Source: Isochrysis galbana (Eukaryota; Haptophyta; Isochrysidales; Isochrysidaceae). Taken from it: a stretch of DNA of 64,000 bases. The notes beneath the pieces are model-generated. The model made no database searches, was not told the DNA's origin, and saw only the letters and a list, made by a program, of their open reading frames with translations. The stretch's first letter is position 1. Each line of letters begins with the position of its first letter. The position numbers were made by a program, and so were the translations under genes. Location: NCBI GenBank assembly GCA_018136815.1, contig CM030934.1:3472313-3536312 (forward strand), written 5' to 3'. Below, piece after piece: positions 32,423-43,860 of the stretch.

Positions 32423-33059
32423 GTCCCCGCGCCTCCCCTCAGTGCTCTCCGGGCCTTCAGGGCGTTGGGGACGCGCCTAGTCAGCTAACTGACGCCATTC
32501 CCCAGTCTCCGCGCGCGGAGGGGGGAACGGCTGCACACCCCAGCATCGACCTGGTTGTATTTTTATGTTACCCCCCAGGAGCCAATGCCCCCCAGGAGCT
32601 ATCGGGGGCCCCCGTTAGAACTTATAGCCTCATATGACATCTTGATAGCTAGCATCCGTAGCCACATACACCGGACGAGCCATGCGCCCACCGCGCACAC
32701 CCCCATCGCGGGGGAGGGGCTCCGTTGCCGTCGATGGGCTTCGGTCCCGCAGCACTAAGGTTATACTAACACAACAAAGGTGTCGTTCCGTCAATTATCA
32801 ATTATGGGACATCAATATCATTATCGAATGGAGCCATCAAATGTCCATAGTTATTTATACACCAATATATTTCACATACTCTGTTATCGATTTTTAATAT
32901 ATACGGCGCGCGCTTTCAGACCGCAATTTGGCAGGACTAGTGACTAGTTGGTTGGGCGAATTTTGGCAGGACTAGCTCACATCGCGTCAAGTGTTGAAGG
33001 AGTGCCCAAGGCAGAGCACTGAGTTGTAGGTTCTTGTGGCCCACAGGAGTGGGGTGAAA
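32423..33059. other. Intergenic region with a dispersed ~170-bp repeat
   Basis: Apart from the repeat at 32605-32775 there is AT-rich DNA (32780-32920) with no gene recognised. Confidence 0.5.
32605..32775 (+). repeat. Short dispersed repeat, copy 1
   Basis: About 170 bp, from CGTTAGAACTTATAGC through ACATACACCGGACGAGCCAT to CCGCAGCACTAAGGTT. It recurs inverted at about 51718-51882 with roughly 80 percent match over the whole length. A non-autonomous element is likely; the termini are not inverted repeats. Confidence 0.7.
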
Positions 33060-33495
33060 ACGAGAAGTGAGTCAACATGGAAAACAGAGGCTTAGGGTGC
33101 TCTCTGTAGGAGATTGATGGTTGTGAAGTGCCCTCCCATGTTCCATGTTGGGTGCACTAATGGTAGAGGTTTCCACCTCATGTGGGAGGGCAGCTCCAGC
33201 TGCCCTCCCACATGAGGTGCTCTTGGGGTGGGAGGGTTTCCCACTGTTGGAGGGGGTCTCAAAGACCCCCTGCATGTTACGCAGAGCCATGGTGGCAACC
33301 TGTTCGGTGCCAGTGCTCGCCACCCCGCGCGCTCGCGCGGGTGTGGTTTGGATGGGTTGGATGGGCTTTGAGAGGGCTTTCTGACGAGCCGCCTCGGGCG
33401 GCATGGGGCGTCCCAGGTGGGGCGCGGTGGCGAGGGTCGCCTGGGGCTCGGGAGCGGTCGCGGCACGCTCCATAGGTCAAACTATAACAATAGTT
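33060..33495 (-). mobile_element. MER-start element fragment (copy 1)
   Basis: On the minus strand, a 6-bp-arm hairpin (AACTAT...ATAGTT, 33480-33495) precedes ATG 33473 and a frame starting MERAATAPEPQ that runs to 33072. The same hairpin-ATGGAG arrangement occurs at 35618, 38448 and 46998, so this is a dispersed family. The start resembles the ORF1-like protein of the element at 38425-40741. The 3' limit is unclear. Confidence 0.6.
33174..33219. repeat. Perfect 46-bp inverted repeat (22-bp arms, 2-bp spacer)
   Basis: Arms CACCTCATGTGGGAGGGCAG-CT and the exact reverse complement, separated by CC. A third, imperfect copy of the word (AGTGCCCTCCCATGTTCC) lies at 33127-33144. It would extrude a strong cruciform or form an RNA hairpin within the minus-strand MER-start frame. 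Confidence 0.9.
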
Positions 33496-33647
33496 AGATA
33501 TTATAACAGTAGGCAATATCGCGTAAGGACCGCACGTCGCACATCGGCACAACATTGCATGGCAGTAGAAGGCGCGCAACGGCCCGCTTTGGAGTGAGCT
33601 AATACACAACGCTGAACACCGTGTGTGTGCGGGCCTAGTGCGCGCCA

Positions 33648-35477
33648 TCAAGCCGAATCCTCTGGTACTGATTTGAACTCATCCCTCGTCGTCAGTAGAT
33701 CCACCAATTCGGACGGAAGCAAGTACTTGCCCTCGGCCCACTTGCCATCGTCCTCCCTATTCGTGGCACGGGTGTTTTGTACCACCCTTTTCTCTACTGC
33801 CGCAGCATCCCGAAGCCTCGGGAAGACCGCTCGAGTCACCGCCCCGTGGTAGAGCGCGCCACTCAACCCGCCCGTGCGGGGATAGTCCAGGCCATTCGTA
33901 GCAAAGTGTAGCGCGCCCGAGTGGAACACCGCCAGATCCCCGGGTTGCAAGGCGACTACAGCAAGGTCTTCCTCTTGCAACAAGGCCCCTTCTATGTCCA
34001 TATCCAACGGCCGGTGTACCGGTATGCGCGTGGCCATCACGTCTGCCTGAGGTCCCGCTTCCAAGCAGTCGTCCGATGCTTCTCTGTGAGCTGCGGCAAG
34101 TCCAGGTGTGGCCGCGTGTGACGCGACGCCCAGGAATTTGACCCCACACAGCTGGTGCGCAAACTCCAGCTGCGGGCAAATGTCCGTGTGTGCGCACGTG
34201 AGCGAACCCGCCTCACCCAAGAAGAGTCGCGGGGTGTCTTCTCTCCAGAGAATAGACCCATCATCACAGAGCTTCTCGATCGCTGCACCGGGATCGAGGT
34301 CGAGGTCCACCTCGGGCCCAGCGACTTGCTCCCGACCCTCAGTGATAGCTAGTGCGCTCACACACTCCCGCGCCGGCATCTCCACGGCGTAAAGCCGCTT
34401 GATGGGCGCGGCCGTGTCGAAAACCACGTGGAGTGTTTCGTTGCGTGCGCGCCTCGCGTCGAGCTCATCCAAAATCGTCTCGAAGTCGAGGATCGGCGAG
34501 CCATCATTGGAGAGCAGGAGGTGCGGCGATTCGAATCGATTGAAGATCATCCCTGGTTGCACGCCCGCCCGCTTAGCCGCGCCACCTACATCCACTTCGC
34601 CCACCTCTGCTCCCAGTCCAACCGAGAGCCCAGCCCCGTCTCCACATTCATCAAAGCTCTCAGACGCCGGCTGCAGCGGCCCAAGCGACAAGCCTAGGGG
34701 CTCTGTCGGAGAGAATGTGACGCGTAGCTGCCCTGTACCCAGCGCCTTGCGGCAGCCGTCTGGAATGTCTTCGCCGATCTGAGCGAGCTCGCCGCTTATG
34801 TACTCGCCGATCAGTCGACCGGCGCCACCCCATCTCAAAGTCGTGCCACGGCTCATTTCAGGTGAATCCGCTCTGCCCAAGACCTCCGTGACGGAGAGTG
34901 CCGCACGCTCGGAGCGGACTACGCGTAGCAGCACTTCTGCAAACGCATTGTCAGACACATCGCAACGGCCTGCACGCAACGAGATGGCTGTCCGCTGCAC
35001 CACGTCCGCCGCCACCACGAGCCCATCGAGCCCAAGCTTGGACGCCGCGTTCGGGAACAGGAGAGGCTGATCGAACGCCGACGTGCGGAGCGCCTCGAGG
35101 AACCATTCCGCATCGAAGACAACCGTAGCCCGCCCCGAAGCCCTCCGCCGCACAAGGCGCTCCCGTAGTTCCGCTGGCCAATACGGCGCTGCGGCGTGCA
35201 GGTGCCTCGCGTCTTGTGCGGTGCCAATGGCACGATCAAAGAGCGTGTCGGGCTCTCCGAGCGACAGCGTGAGCTCCGGCTCATCCTCTCCGAGGCGCAG
35301 ACTCCAGAATCCGTCGCCCGCGTGAGTCATCGTGCCTCGGCTTCCGCAGCTGAAGCGGACGTGGTAGCGCTCGGCCTCGGCCCCACCGAGCTCGAGAGCG
35401 AGCAGCACGAACTGGCCGGTAGGAGCAGAACGTCCGAGCGCGAGCGCAGCCAGCGCGACGGCGCACAGCACAGCCAT
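33648..35477 (-). CDS. Secreted or lumenal PDZ plus JmjC-like (cupin-8) 2-oxoglutarate/Fe(II) oxygenase
   Basis: A 609-aa single frame from ATG 35477. MAVLCAVALAALALG followed by RSAP looks like a signal peptide. Residues ~249-355 form a PDZ domain (FSPTEPLGLSLGPL, then GGAAKRAGVQPGMIFNRF). Residues ~400-540 carry a JmjC-like double-stranded beta helix: SLTCAHTDICPQLEF gives the HxD iron ligands (about H429 and D431), and LQPGDLAVFHSGALHFATNG gives the distal His (about 518-523). A hydroxylase of proteins in the secretory pathway is inferred, with PDZ giving substrate or partner binding. The 3' end (stop 33648) is intact. The gene is divergent from COQ10, with a small MER-start element and a (GA)n tract between the two start codons. 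Confidence 0.8.
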   Translation of the reverse strand: MAVLCAVALAALALGRSAPTGQFVLLALELGGAEAERYHVRFSCGSRGTMTHAGDGFWSLRLGEDEPELTLSLGEPDTLFDRAIGTAQDARHLHAAAPYWPAELRERLVRRRASGRATVVFDAEWFLEALRTSAFDQPLLFPNAASKLGLDGLVVAADVVQRTAISLRAGRCDVSDNAFAEVLLRVVRSERAALSVTEVLGRADSPEMSRGTTLRWGGAGRLIGEYISGELAQIGEDIPDGCRKALGTGQLRVTFSPTEPLGLSLGPLQPASESFDECGDGAGLSVGLGAEVGEVDVGGAAKRAGVQPGMIFNRFESPHLLLSNDGSPILDFETILDELDARRARNETLHVVFDTAAPIKRLYAVEMPARECVSALAITEGREQVAGPEVDLDLDPGAAIEKLCDDGSILWREDTPRLFLGEAGSLTCAHTDICPQLEFAHQLCGVKFLGVASHAATPGLAAAHREASDDCLEAGPQADVMATRIPVHRPLDMDIEGALLQEEDLAVVALQPGDLAVFHSGALHFATNGLDYPRTGGLSGALYHGAVTRAVFPRLRDAAAVEKRVVQNTRATNREDDGKWAEGKYLLPSELVDLLTTRDEFKSVPEDSA

Positions 35478-35584
35478 GCCCTCCTCCCTCTGCCCTCTCC
35501 GCCTCGCCCGCCGCGCGTCTGCACAACATCCAAAAGTAAATGGAATGGACAAAAATGGAACATGGAAAATGAGAAAATGAGGAG

Positions 35585-35878
35585 CCACGACGAACCCTTA
35601 TCTTAAAGTTTTCAGCGATGGAGCACGCGCCGGCGTCGACCGCTCCCCCTTCACCGAGGCCGACCCAAGCCACCGGAGCCAAAGCACTCGCACGCCTCAG
35701 CCCAACCTGAACAGGTGACCGCCGAAGTGCCCCCGGCTCCCACGCTTGGCTAGCAGTCACATGCTACAGCTACAGAGCTGGATAGTAGGCAAAGCCAAGG
35801 GCCGAGGACGCGGGTGTAGAACACTTGCGTGAGAGTAGTAGTGGCCCCAAGGCTAAGTGCGCGGCGAGAGTATTAATT
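35585..35878 (+). mobile_element. MER-start element, internally deleted mini copy (copy 2)
   Basis: ATG 35618 begins MEHAPASTAPPSP and stops after 30 codons. The upstream CTTATCTTAAAGTTTTCAGCG is a decayed form of the hairpin seen in the other copies. The 3' end GCGCGGCGAGAGTATTAAT matches the end of the 38.4-40.7 kb element (GTGGCGAGAATATTAATAGG). About 290 bp thus keep both ends and lose the middle. It lies in the divergent promoter region between the oxygenase and COQ10. Boundaries are approximate. Confidence 0.6.
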
Positions 35879-36004
35879 CACAAGTTTACTTTTGACCTCT
35901 ATTTATAGAAGAGAGATGCGAGATAATACTGAATGGGCAGAGTAAGAAAAAGAAAGCGAGGGACAAGAACAAGGGAAAGAGGGAAAGTGTGGGAGGAGAC
36001 CAGC

Positions 36005-36256
<252 letters not shown>

Positions 36257-36396
36257 ACGAAGAAGCAGAGGTGGCCACAACTGAAAAATAGATCGAGAAG
36301 ACAGGCGAGAAAGAGAGAGGGAAGAATCCAAGAATCCCCCTCGCTCTCGGAAGAAAGGTTGAGAAGGGAGGCGGCGAGAGAGGCGGGAGCCGAGCG

Positions 36397-37071
36397 ATGG
36401 CGTCGGCGGTCGCTCGTCTGCCGCTTGCCCGCCCTCTGCTCCAAGCGGTTTTGAGCGGCGCGCGCCGTCCGTTCCTGCGCGGGCTTCCGAAGCTCGATCT
36501 GCGGCGTACTTTTGAGCAGCAGAAGGTCGTCCGCTTCCCCGTGAGCACCATCTACGGCGCTGTGGCCGCAGTCGACCAGTACGCCGACTTTCTCCCCTGG
36601 TGTCTCTCCTCTCGCGTGATTGAGCGGAGGAAGGGGACGATGGGGAAGGCAGAAGAGCAGCTGCTGATCACAGAGATCGAGGTCGGAATCGCCTCGCTCT
36701 CCGCAAACTTCGGCTCCAAAGTCACGCTGCTGCCGAACGAGCGAGTGCACGCCGTCTCCGAGCCGAACCAGTACCTCGACGCACTCAGCTTCACATGGAA
36801 CTTCTCGCCCATCGGCGAGCAGGTGTGCGCTTCCGCTGTAGCGACATGCCGCCTTGCGGTGGGTACGCCACCTATCGCCACGCACTCTGACGCAGTCCTG
36901 CCCTCTGGCCTCGCTGCACAGGCCTGCCGGATCGATTTGCAGCTCGACTTTGCTTTGCGCAATGCAGAGCATGTGATGATGTGGGATGTGATGCAGGATC
37001 GTGTGATCGCAGAGTACTTGAACTGCTTTCAGCGCAGATGCGCCAACATCGAGGCCAAGAAAGTGGAGTGA
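36397..37071 (+). CDS. COQ10: Coenzyme Q-binding protein COQ10 (START-like), mitochondrial
   Basis: ATG 36397 gives an Arg/Leu/Ala-rich presequence (residues 1-30), as expected for mitochondrial import. The family pattern follows: FPVSTIYGAVAAVDQYADFLPWC, IERRKG, ITEIEVGIASLSANFGSKVTL, SFTWNFSP and IDLQLDFALRNAEH near the end. The frame is open for 224 aa, but 36823-36921 (GTGTGC...GCACAG, 99 nt, a multiple of three, no stop) interrupts the conserved C-x-IDL segment. Removing it gives 191 aa and a normal family alignment, so I infer exons 36397-36822 and 36922-37071. COQ10 binds ubiquinone and is needed for efficient respiratory electron transfer. Confidence 0.92.
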   Translation: MASAVARLPLARPLLQAVLSGARRPFLRGLPKLDLRRTFEQQKVVRFPVSTIYGAVAAVDQYADFLPWCLSSRVIERRKGTMGKAEEQLLITEIEVGIASLSANFGSKVTLLPNERVHAVSEPNQYLDALSFTWNFSPIGEQVCASAVATCRLAVGTPPIATHSDAVLPSGLAAQACRIDLQLDFALRNAEHVMMWDVMQDRVIAEYLNCFQRRCANIEAKKVE

Positions 37072-37694
37072 TCGCACCGTAAAGATGTACAATGTGGTAG
37101 ATTTGATGGTGTAGCACCAAAACCACGGTTCTAAGGCACCTTCACGGGGTGCCTCTCTCCACATACCACCCCGTCCACTCTGAAGAGGCTAAAACTTGAG
37201 GATGCCCAGACAACAATGAGCCCTACCGCTCGCTTGCCTCCGGCGTTGCTTACTTCCATGCCGGCCGTGAAAGACATGGATGTCTGAATGTGGCCGACAT
37301 GATGTGATTTTCTCTAGATGTCTCCTCCCTCATCACACGTGCTCCATCACGTGCTTGAACTTCTTTCTTGCAATTGTTACGCCTGCAGCCAGAAGCGCAT
37401 TTCGTTTGGTCGTCTTCACCGGCGGCGTCCCTGCCCCTGATGTTGCATTTGAAGCTCTGGTTTTGAGTAAGGACATGTCATTGCCATCATCGTAGCACTG
37501 GCGCACTCTTGTGCACACCTTGACAAAACATTATGAATGAGGACGATCATTACGAGGCATGATGAATAGGCATAGGCGTTCGAACTTTCAAATTCACCGC
37601 CGCACCGCAAAGTTCCCGCATCGCATCTACTTACAAGTACATCCGGTCTCGCCTTGGCGAGCCATACACACGCCCTTAGCGCCTTGCAGCCTGC
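37072..37694. other. No gene recognised
   Basis: COQ10 3' flank and intergenic DNA. No conserved frame seen. Confidence 0.5.
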
Positions 37695-38447
37695 TAGCGA
37701 CAAGTTGTGGCCAACCTACTTCTTTAGCTAAGTGCGGGGGTCAATGGGGGCCTCACGCCCCCCTCACTCCATTGCAGACACTCCCCGGGGTGGGCCTGCA
37801 CAATAACCTCAGCCCCTGCCTTTTGGCAGGGGATGAGCACTCATCAACTTGGCCCAGACCCCTAGGGGGCGCGGGCAAGGACTCGCGCTCCCACGGCCCA
37901 GCTTGGCTGAGCGCCCCAGCCTCCACTGCCCCTGCCCCTTGAGCTGTCTGCTGTTTGGCTGGCCCTCTGGAAGCCCCCATAGGACCCCTGAGAGCAAGCC
38001 ATGGCGCGCGCATGGCGACGTGCCGCAGGGAGAACGATGGGTGATAGGGGAGAGCAGGCGGGAGAGGGGGGGATTTGCAACCCCCCCGATCCCGATCGAT
38101 ATGGAGTGCGCGGTGAGAAACGGGCCTAGTCTACCTTAGTAAACGGGTGGGGCGGGGTGGCTGGCGACAAGAGGGAGATGAGAAGGGACTGACTCAAAAC
38201 GTCCCAGGGTACCCTTGTGGCAGGTATCAGGTATCTATCTAGATCTAGGGGCGCAGTGCCATTCATTTCTCGAGGATCGCTCTCGGCGCGAGCTGTTAAT
38301 TAAGGGTTAAGTAAGGGCCGTTCTGGCCTTCACGACGAGAGGCGACGAGAGCGATCTCCCCCCCCCCCCCTCCCCCCCTCCCCCCCCTCCGCCCCCCGCC
38401 GGTGCTTTTACCTAGAACCTAGACAACTAACTTTATAGTTAGACGCG

Positions 38448-39530
38448 ATGGAGCGCGCCGGCGTGACTCCCCTCTCCTCCGGGCCCCCCGCCGAGGGCGG
38501 CCCCCACACCCCCGCGGACCAGTCGCTGGCGAAGCGACCGCGTCCACCCTCGGAGGCCGAGCAGGTGCGTGCGACCCGGGTCGCACCACACGGCCCGTGG
38601 CTCCGGCCACAGCAACCACAGCAGCCATGCTGGCCTCCCCCATGGGAGACAGCAGACTGCAGACCACAGGAGGGCAGCATCGGGCGGGCAAGGCCAACAC
38701 TCCACTGGGCGTGCCTTATGGCAAAGGCCCCTCTCACCCTGGCCAGGGCCGCGCCGCCTCGGCGGCGTGGCCCATGGCCGGGTGGCCCTTATGGGCACAA
38801 CACTTTGACAGACAGCAACACTACGTATGGGTACACACCACTCTGGCAGCACAGAGTAGGAATGACAGACATGACGCCCAGACGACGCACAAGAGCAGGA
38901 CCCCCTCCACCCCTCCAGCAACCTCCCTCGGCAACGCTAACCACCCCACCGCCCACACCCGACCCTCAGGAGCCAGACTCAGAGGGTGAAGAACAACAAG
39001 CAGATACAGACGCCATTTACGAGCTTGTCGTTCCACAACAAGCAGACGACCTCGTCTTCCACGACACGACGGTCTACGCGGCCATCGTCGAACTTCTCCT
39101 CGAGCTCGAGGGCGTCGACCCTGAGCCGGACTTCTGGGCCCGCTCCTCTAGGGGCCCATGGCATATCGCCGTCAACGAAGATTGCGCCCAACAGTTCCAA
39201 GCCCGCTATGGACTCCAAACTACAATCCGCATCCACCAAGTCGACGTTGCGGTGCAAATCAAGATCGAGGCCATCGAAGCCAAACTCAACAAAAAGGGCA
39301 CCGCGTCACGAAAGGCGCTCTACGAGGCCCTCCAAGACGTAGCGGCTCACCTCGTGGTAGAGGCAGACGGACTGGCACAAGCCTCGAAAATCACCCTGAG
39401 CACCCTCGTCAAAGCCGTCGAAAAGGAAGGCCTCACATTCCTTAAAGGGAACCGTGAGCGCATGAAACTGGAAGGTGAGTCGACACAGACACCGACTATC
39501 TCGGGGAGGTCTCCGACACCGGTGGCGTAG
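38448..39530 (+). CDS. ORF1-like protein of non-autonomous retroelement
   Basis: A 360-aa frame from ATG 38448 (MERAGVTPLSS) to TAG 39530. The N-terminal half is Pro/Arg-rich and disordered. From about residue 175 an acidic linker leads to a folded-looking region with DDLVFHDTTVYAAIVELLLELEG, HIAVNEDCAQQFQARYGLQT and a long amphipathic helix rich in Lys/Ala. Position upstream of an ORF2-type tail suggests an RNA-binding ORF1 protein; no known domain is recognised. GAAG-GTGAGT near 39475 would make a good splice donor just before the stop. Confidence 0.6.
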   Translation: MERAGVTPLSSGPPAEGGPHTPADQSLAKRPRPPSEAEQVRATRVAPHGPWLRPQQPQQPCWPPPWETADCRPQEGSIGRARPTLHWACLMAKAPLTLARAAPPRRRGPWPGGPYGHNTLTDSNTTYGYTPLWQHRVGMTDMTPRRRTRAGPPPPLQQPPSATLTTPPPTPDPQEPDSEGEEQQADTDAIYELVVPQQADDLVFHDTTVYAAIVELLLELEGVDPEPDFWARSSRGPWHIAVNEDCAQQFQARYGLQTTIRIHQVDVAVQIKIEAIEAKLNKKGTASRKALYEALQDVAAHLVVEADGLAQASKITLSTLVKAVEKEGLTFLKGNRERMKLEGESTQTPTISGRSPTPVA

Positions 39531-39533
39531 TGA

Positions 39534-40340
39534 ACGCCGAGGAAACACAACGATACCACCCCCCGGCCCGATGGGAGAACGGATACAAAGGGCCAAAATA
39601 CATGGCAATATCCGCTGGCCGACGAGTACGCCATACAAAAAGGAAAAATCGCACTTGACGCGATCACGGTTTCCGACATAACGAAAGCCGCGCTCAAGGC
39701 GACAAGACTAAACAACCCGCAAACGGCCAAAATAGCTTGGGAGAAGCGCCTAGACATCTCGAAAGACAACTGGAAACACATAGCCAGGCTGTACACCCTG
39801 CCGCTATTAAGACACACGGACAAACACCCGCACTTCAAACACATCACCCACAGGAGGATAGGTACCAAAAACAGATTCGCGACAAGCATAACCAACAAGT
39901 GCAGAATGTGCAACCAACATCAAGAGGACTCATGCCACCTAGCGTGGTGCCCCGCGACAAGAAAAATCTTCGACACCATAGATGCGATCGCTAACTACAC
40001 TCCGAAAACGAATAGGTCACACGGGCAGAAAACAAAGGATAGGCTATTCGCATACCCAGACGCGACCACCCCCGACAGTCTGAAAACCCTTTACATCATA
40101 GCCTGGAGATATATACTAAGAGACTTCTACAGAATAGAGTTCGAATCATATGAATATCACTACATACCGGTTTTAGAATCCACGCTCATAAGATTCACCA
40201 CCCTGGTGAGGGGCCTTACTCCGTCGAAAACCTGTCGCCCGATGCGCACTCGCACGGCGGCCCAGGGTAGAAAACCTAAAATAAAAAGGCCAGCGGAGCT
40301 CAGCGCCCCGATATTTATTTACAGAAGACAACAAAGGTAA
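39534..40340 (+). pseudogene. ORF2 C-terminal tail of non-autonomous element, one frameshift
   Basis: ARWENGYKGPKYM continues after a 1-nt frame change near 39607 as QYPLADEYAIQKGK, VSDITKAALKATR, AWEKRLDISKDNWK, HFKHITHRRIGTKNRFA, the zinc unit CRMCNQHQEDSCHLAWC (CX2CX8HX3C) and AWRYILRDFYRIEF. The same order and spacing occur in both arms at 20.6-23.2 kb, so these are one superfamily. The stop is near 40340. Confidence 0.65.
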
Positions 40341-41042
40341 ACTAAGAATGAGCGACAACCTCGGCCTGGTGGCGGAAGCGATCGGCCTCGCCGAAAGGCT
40401 CGCCTGAGGTCGAGGCACACCCTCCCCTCCCCCCCCATCCCTGAAAGAACCACCCACGAAGAAGAACAACTCACGAGCATGAGGCACACCAGCAACGGTG
40501 CAACACCTACACCACAGCAGCAAGAAACCGGCCACCCAGAGGCACAGGAGGAAGGCGAGAACAGACCACTGAGGGCCGATGCACCCCGCCCGACCCAGCC
40601 CCACCCACGACCCGGGCCCCTAAGTAGAGCACGAGGGGAGTTGCCGCAAGGCGGGGAGTGAGAGGAGAGGACGGGATCTGGGCGTGGCTACAATAGACAA
40701 CCCCGTAGCCGCGCGCGTGGCGAGAATATTAATAGGTTTTTTTTTACCTAGAACCTAGACCTAGAACCTAGTGACTAGTGAGTCGTCCGACGTAGACACG
40801 TAGACGTAGGTCGGCCGCCTCATTGGGTTTTCCCTCATTGTAACTTGTGAGGAGTTATAAAGGGAGAGCCGGGGGTTTGCGAGGGGAGAGATTTGAAGGG
40901 ATACATAGATAGGTGTTTGTGTTTGTGGCATCAGCACGCGTCGAGCGTCGAGGTGCACGGTGCACGGGCAGGTGCGCTGAGGGTTGTCGTGATAGTACCG
41001 GGCTCGTGGCAATAGTGGTACGAATGCTCAGATGTTTATCAT

Positions 41043-42090
41043 TAGCGACAAGTTGCGGACGACTGTCGCGGTCGTGGCCCGTCGCACGTGCGACGCACAA
41101 ACAGTCCGCACATCAACATCAACATGCTCTACAACTAACTCCCCGTCTCACAACCATATCCCATATGACATATGACACATGATTCAAATCATGACGCCTA
41201 GCCATCCAATCAAGCGTTCTATAACAGACAGAAAAACGCCTATCCAGACTCCACCCTCCGAAGCAGGAAAGGTAGAAGGTAGCGCTTCTGCGGCCGCGGC
41301 CGCAAGCTCGCTTGCGAGCTCGACAGCTTCGCCTTTTGCGCTCTTGCAGTGGCTGCCCGCTCGGCAGCTAGTAGGGAGTAAGTAAGCCACTATGGCGTCT
41401 TCAACAAGCAACAAGAGCACAAGAGCGTAGAGCGTTGCTGCTCGCTGCAACATGTTGCATCTTGCAAGGCTGCAAGGCTAGGGCTTGGGTTAAGCGCTTA
41501 AGCGCCCGTTAACAAGTGAATAGTAAATACCATTAATACCGTATAATACCTTCCAACCACCCCTCCATTCACAATTTTGCACACCCTGTGGCGTGCGCAA
41601 CGAACAATACAATGTTCTGCGTGCCGAAGAAAGCCTGCCCGCAGTGCACGCATTGCGTCGTGTCAACCGGGTAGAAATACAAAAATATCAGCCATATATA
41701 CGCACAAGCACAAGGTGCATCGATCCTCGCTTGACGCACAACTGAGCACTGCTACAAGTGATGATGGGGGCGCATGGTGGTCCAAAATTTCTCAATCTCG
41801 CTCGTCTCTCTCCCTAAGACCCCCGACTCTAACGTTCACACGCACCTCTCCCTTTTTGCCTCTCCTTCGTTTTTTACCCTTTTTTTGTGCTAGGGAAAAA
41901 GCTCCATGAGGGCGACGAGCCGTGTTGTAGAAGACGGAGCTAAGCAGAAACACTGCTCGTCTCCGCCGCGTCGCCGTATGACATGGCAAACCGGCCCCGA
42001 TTCGATTCGATGTGGCGTATTCACAGGCTGTATCGAGCAGCAGACGAAAGTAGTGGTATGTGCACGGTGAGTCTGAGCATGGAGTCCTAG
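41043..42090. other. No gene recognised
   Basis: Includes the right flank of retroposon copy A and short palindromic words such as TTAAGCGCTTAA near 41490. A minus-strand 89-aa frame at 41184-41453 starts hydrophobic but has no recognisable domain and is not called. Confidence 0.5.
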
Positions 42091-43577
<1,487 letters not shown>

Positions 43578-43639
43578 CTCTCCACCGCAGCCGCGCGGCT
43601 TCCCTCGGGCCTCCCCGCCGCGCTTCTTCTCTCTTGAAG

Positions 43640-43860
43640 GCCTCTTCTCTTCTCTCTTCGAGCAGCCCTCTGAGGCGGCGGCCCCTTCTGCCCGCCCGCC
43701 CCCCGCCCTCTCTCTCTCTCCCTCTCTCTCTTTCTCTCTCTCCCTCTCTCTCTCTCTCTTCCCCCCTCCTCTCCCCCTCTCTCTCTCGTCCTCTCTCTCT
43801 TCCCCCCCCCCCTCACACTCTCTCTCTGAGGTTGGGAGAGGTTCTGCTGCAGACCGACTC
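43640..43860. repeat. CT-rich tract upstream of Rab11
   Basis: CTCTCTCTC with CCCTC interruptions on the plus strand (GA-rich in Rab11 sense), 60-280 bp before its ATG; likely 5' UTR or promoter. Confidence 0.8.

Larger units (their letters stand above)
38425..40741 (+). mobile_element. Non-autonomous LINE-like element: ORF1-like frame fused to an ORF2 C-terminal tail, no RT
   Basis: Flanked by 19-bp direct repeats TTTTACCTAGAACCTAGAC at 38406-38424 and 40742-40760. It sits in retroposon copy A where copy C has an empty site (GGTGCTTTTTCCTGGAG). A perfect hairpin CTAACT-TTAT-AGTTAG (38427-38442) precedes ATG 38448. ORF1 is followed within about 10 bp by a frame homologous to the LINE tails at 20.6-23.2 kb. 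The 3' end is GGCGAGAATATTAATAGG followed by a T-run in element sense. There is no endonuclease or RT sequence, so it would depend on another element's machinery. Confidence 0.75.
37708..41042 (+). mobile_element. Retroposon unit (copy A), ~1.0 kb, split by a nested 2.3-kb element
   Basis: Flanked by direct repeats TAGCGACAAGTTG at 37695-37707 and 41043-41055. The left part (37708-38405) and right part (40761-41042) match copy C (45893-46803) in order: GGGGGTCAATGGGGGCCTC, the GCCTCCACTGCCCC block, GGGGGGATTTxCACCCCCC, the AAACGGGTGGGG block, GTGGCAGGTATC, GACGTAGGTCGG, CGGGCAGGTGCGCTGAGGG and ACCGGGCT. Without the insertion the unit is about 1000 bp. There is no long conserved frame, and the polarity is arbitrary. 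Target duplications longer than 12 bp fit LINE-driven retroposition. Confidence 0.7.

Noticed and set aside
41184-41453. 89-codon minus-strand frame with hydrophobic start
   Set aside because: Looks like a signal peptide by composition, but there is no downstream domain and no context.
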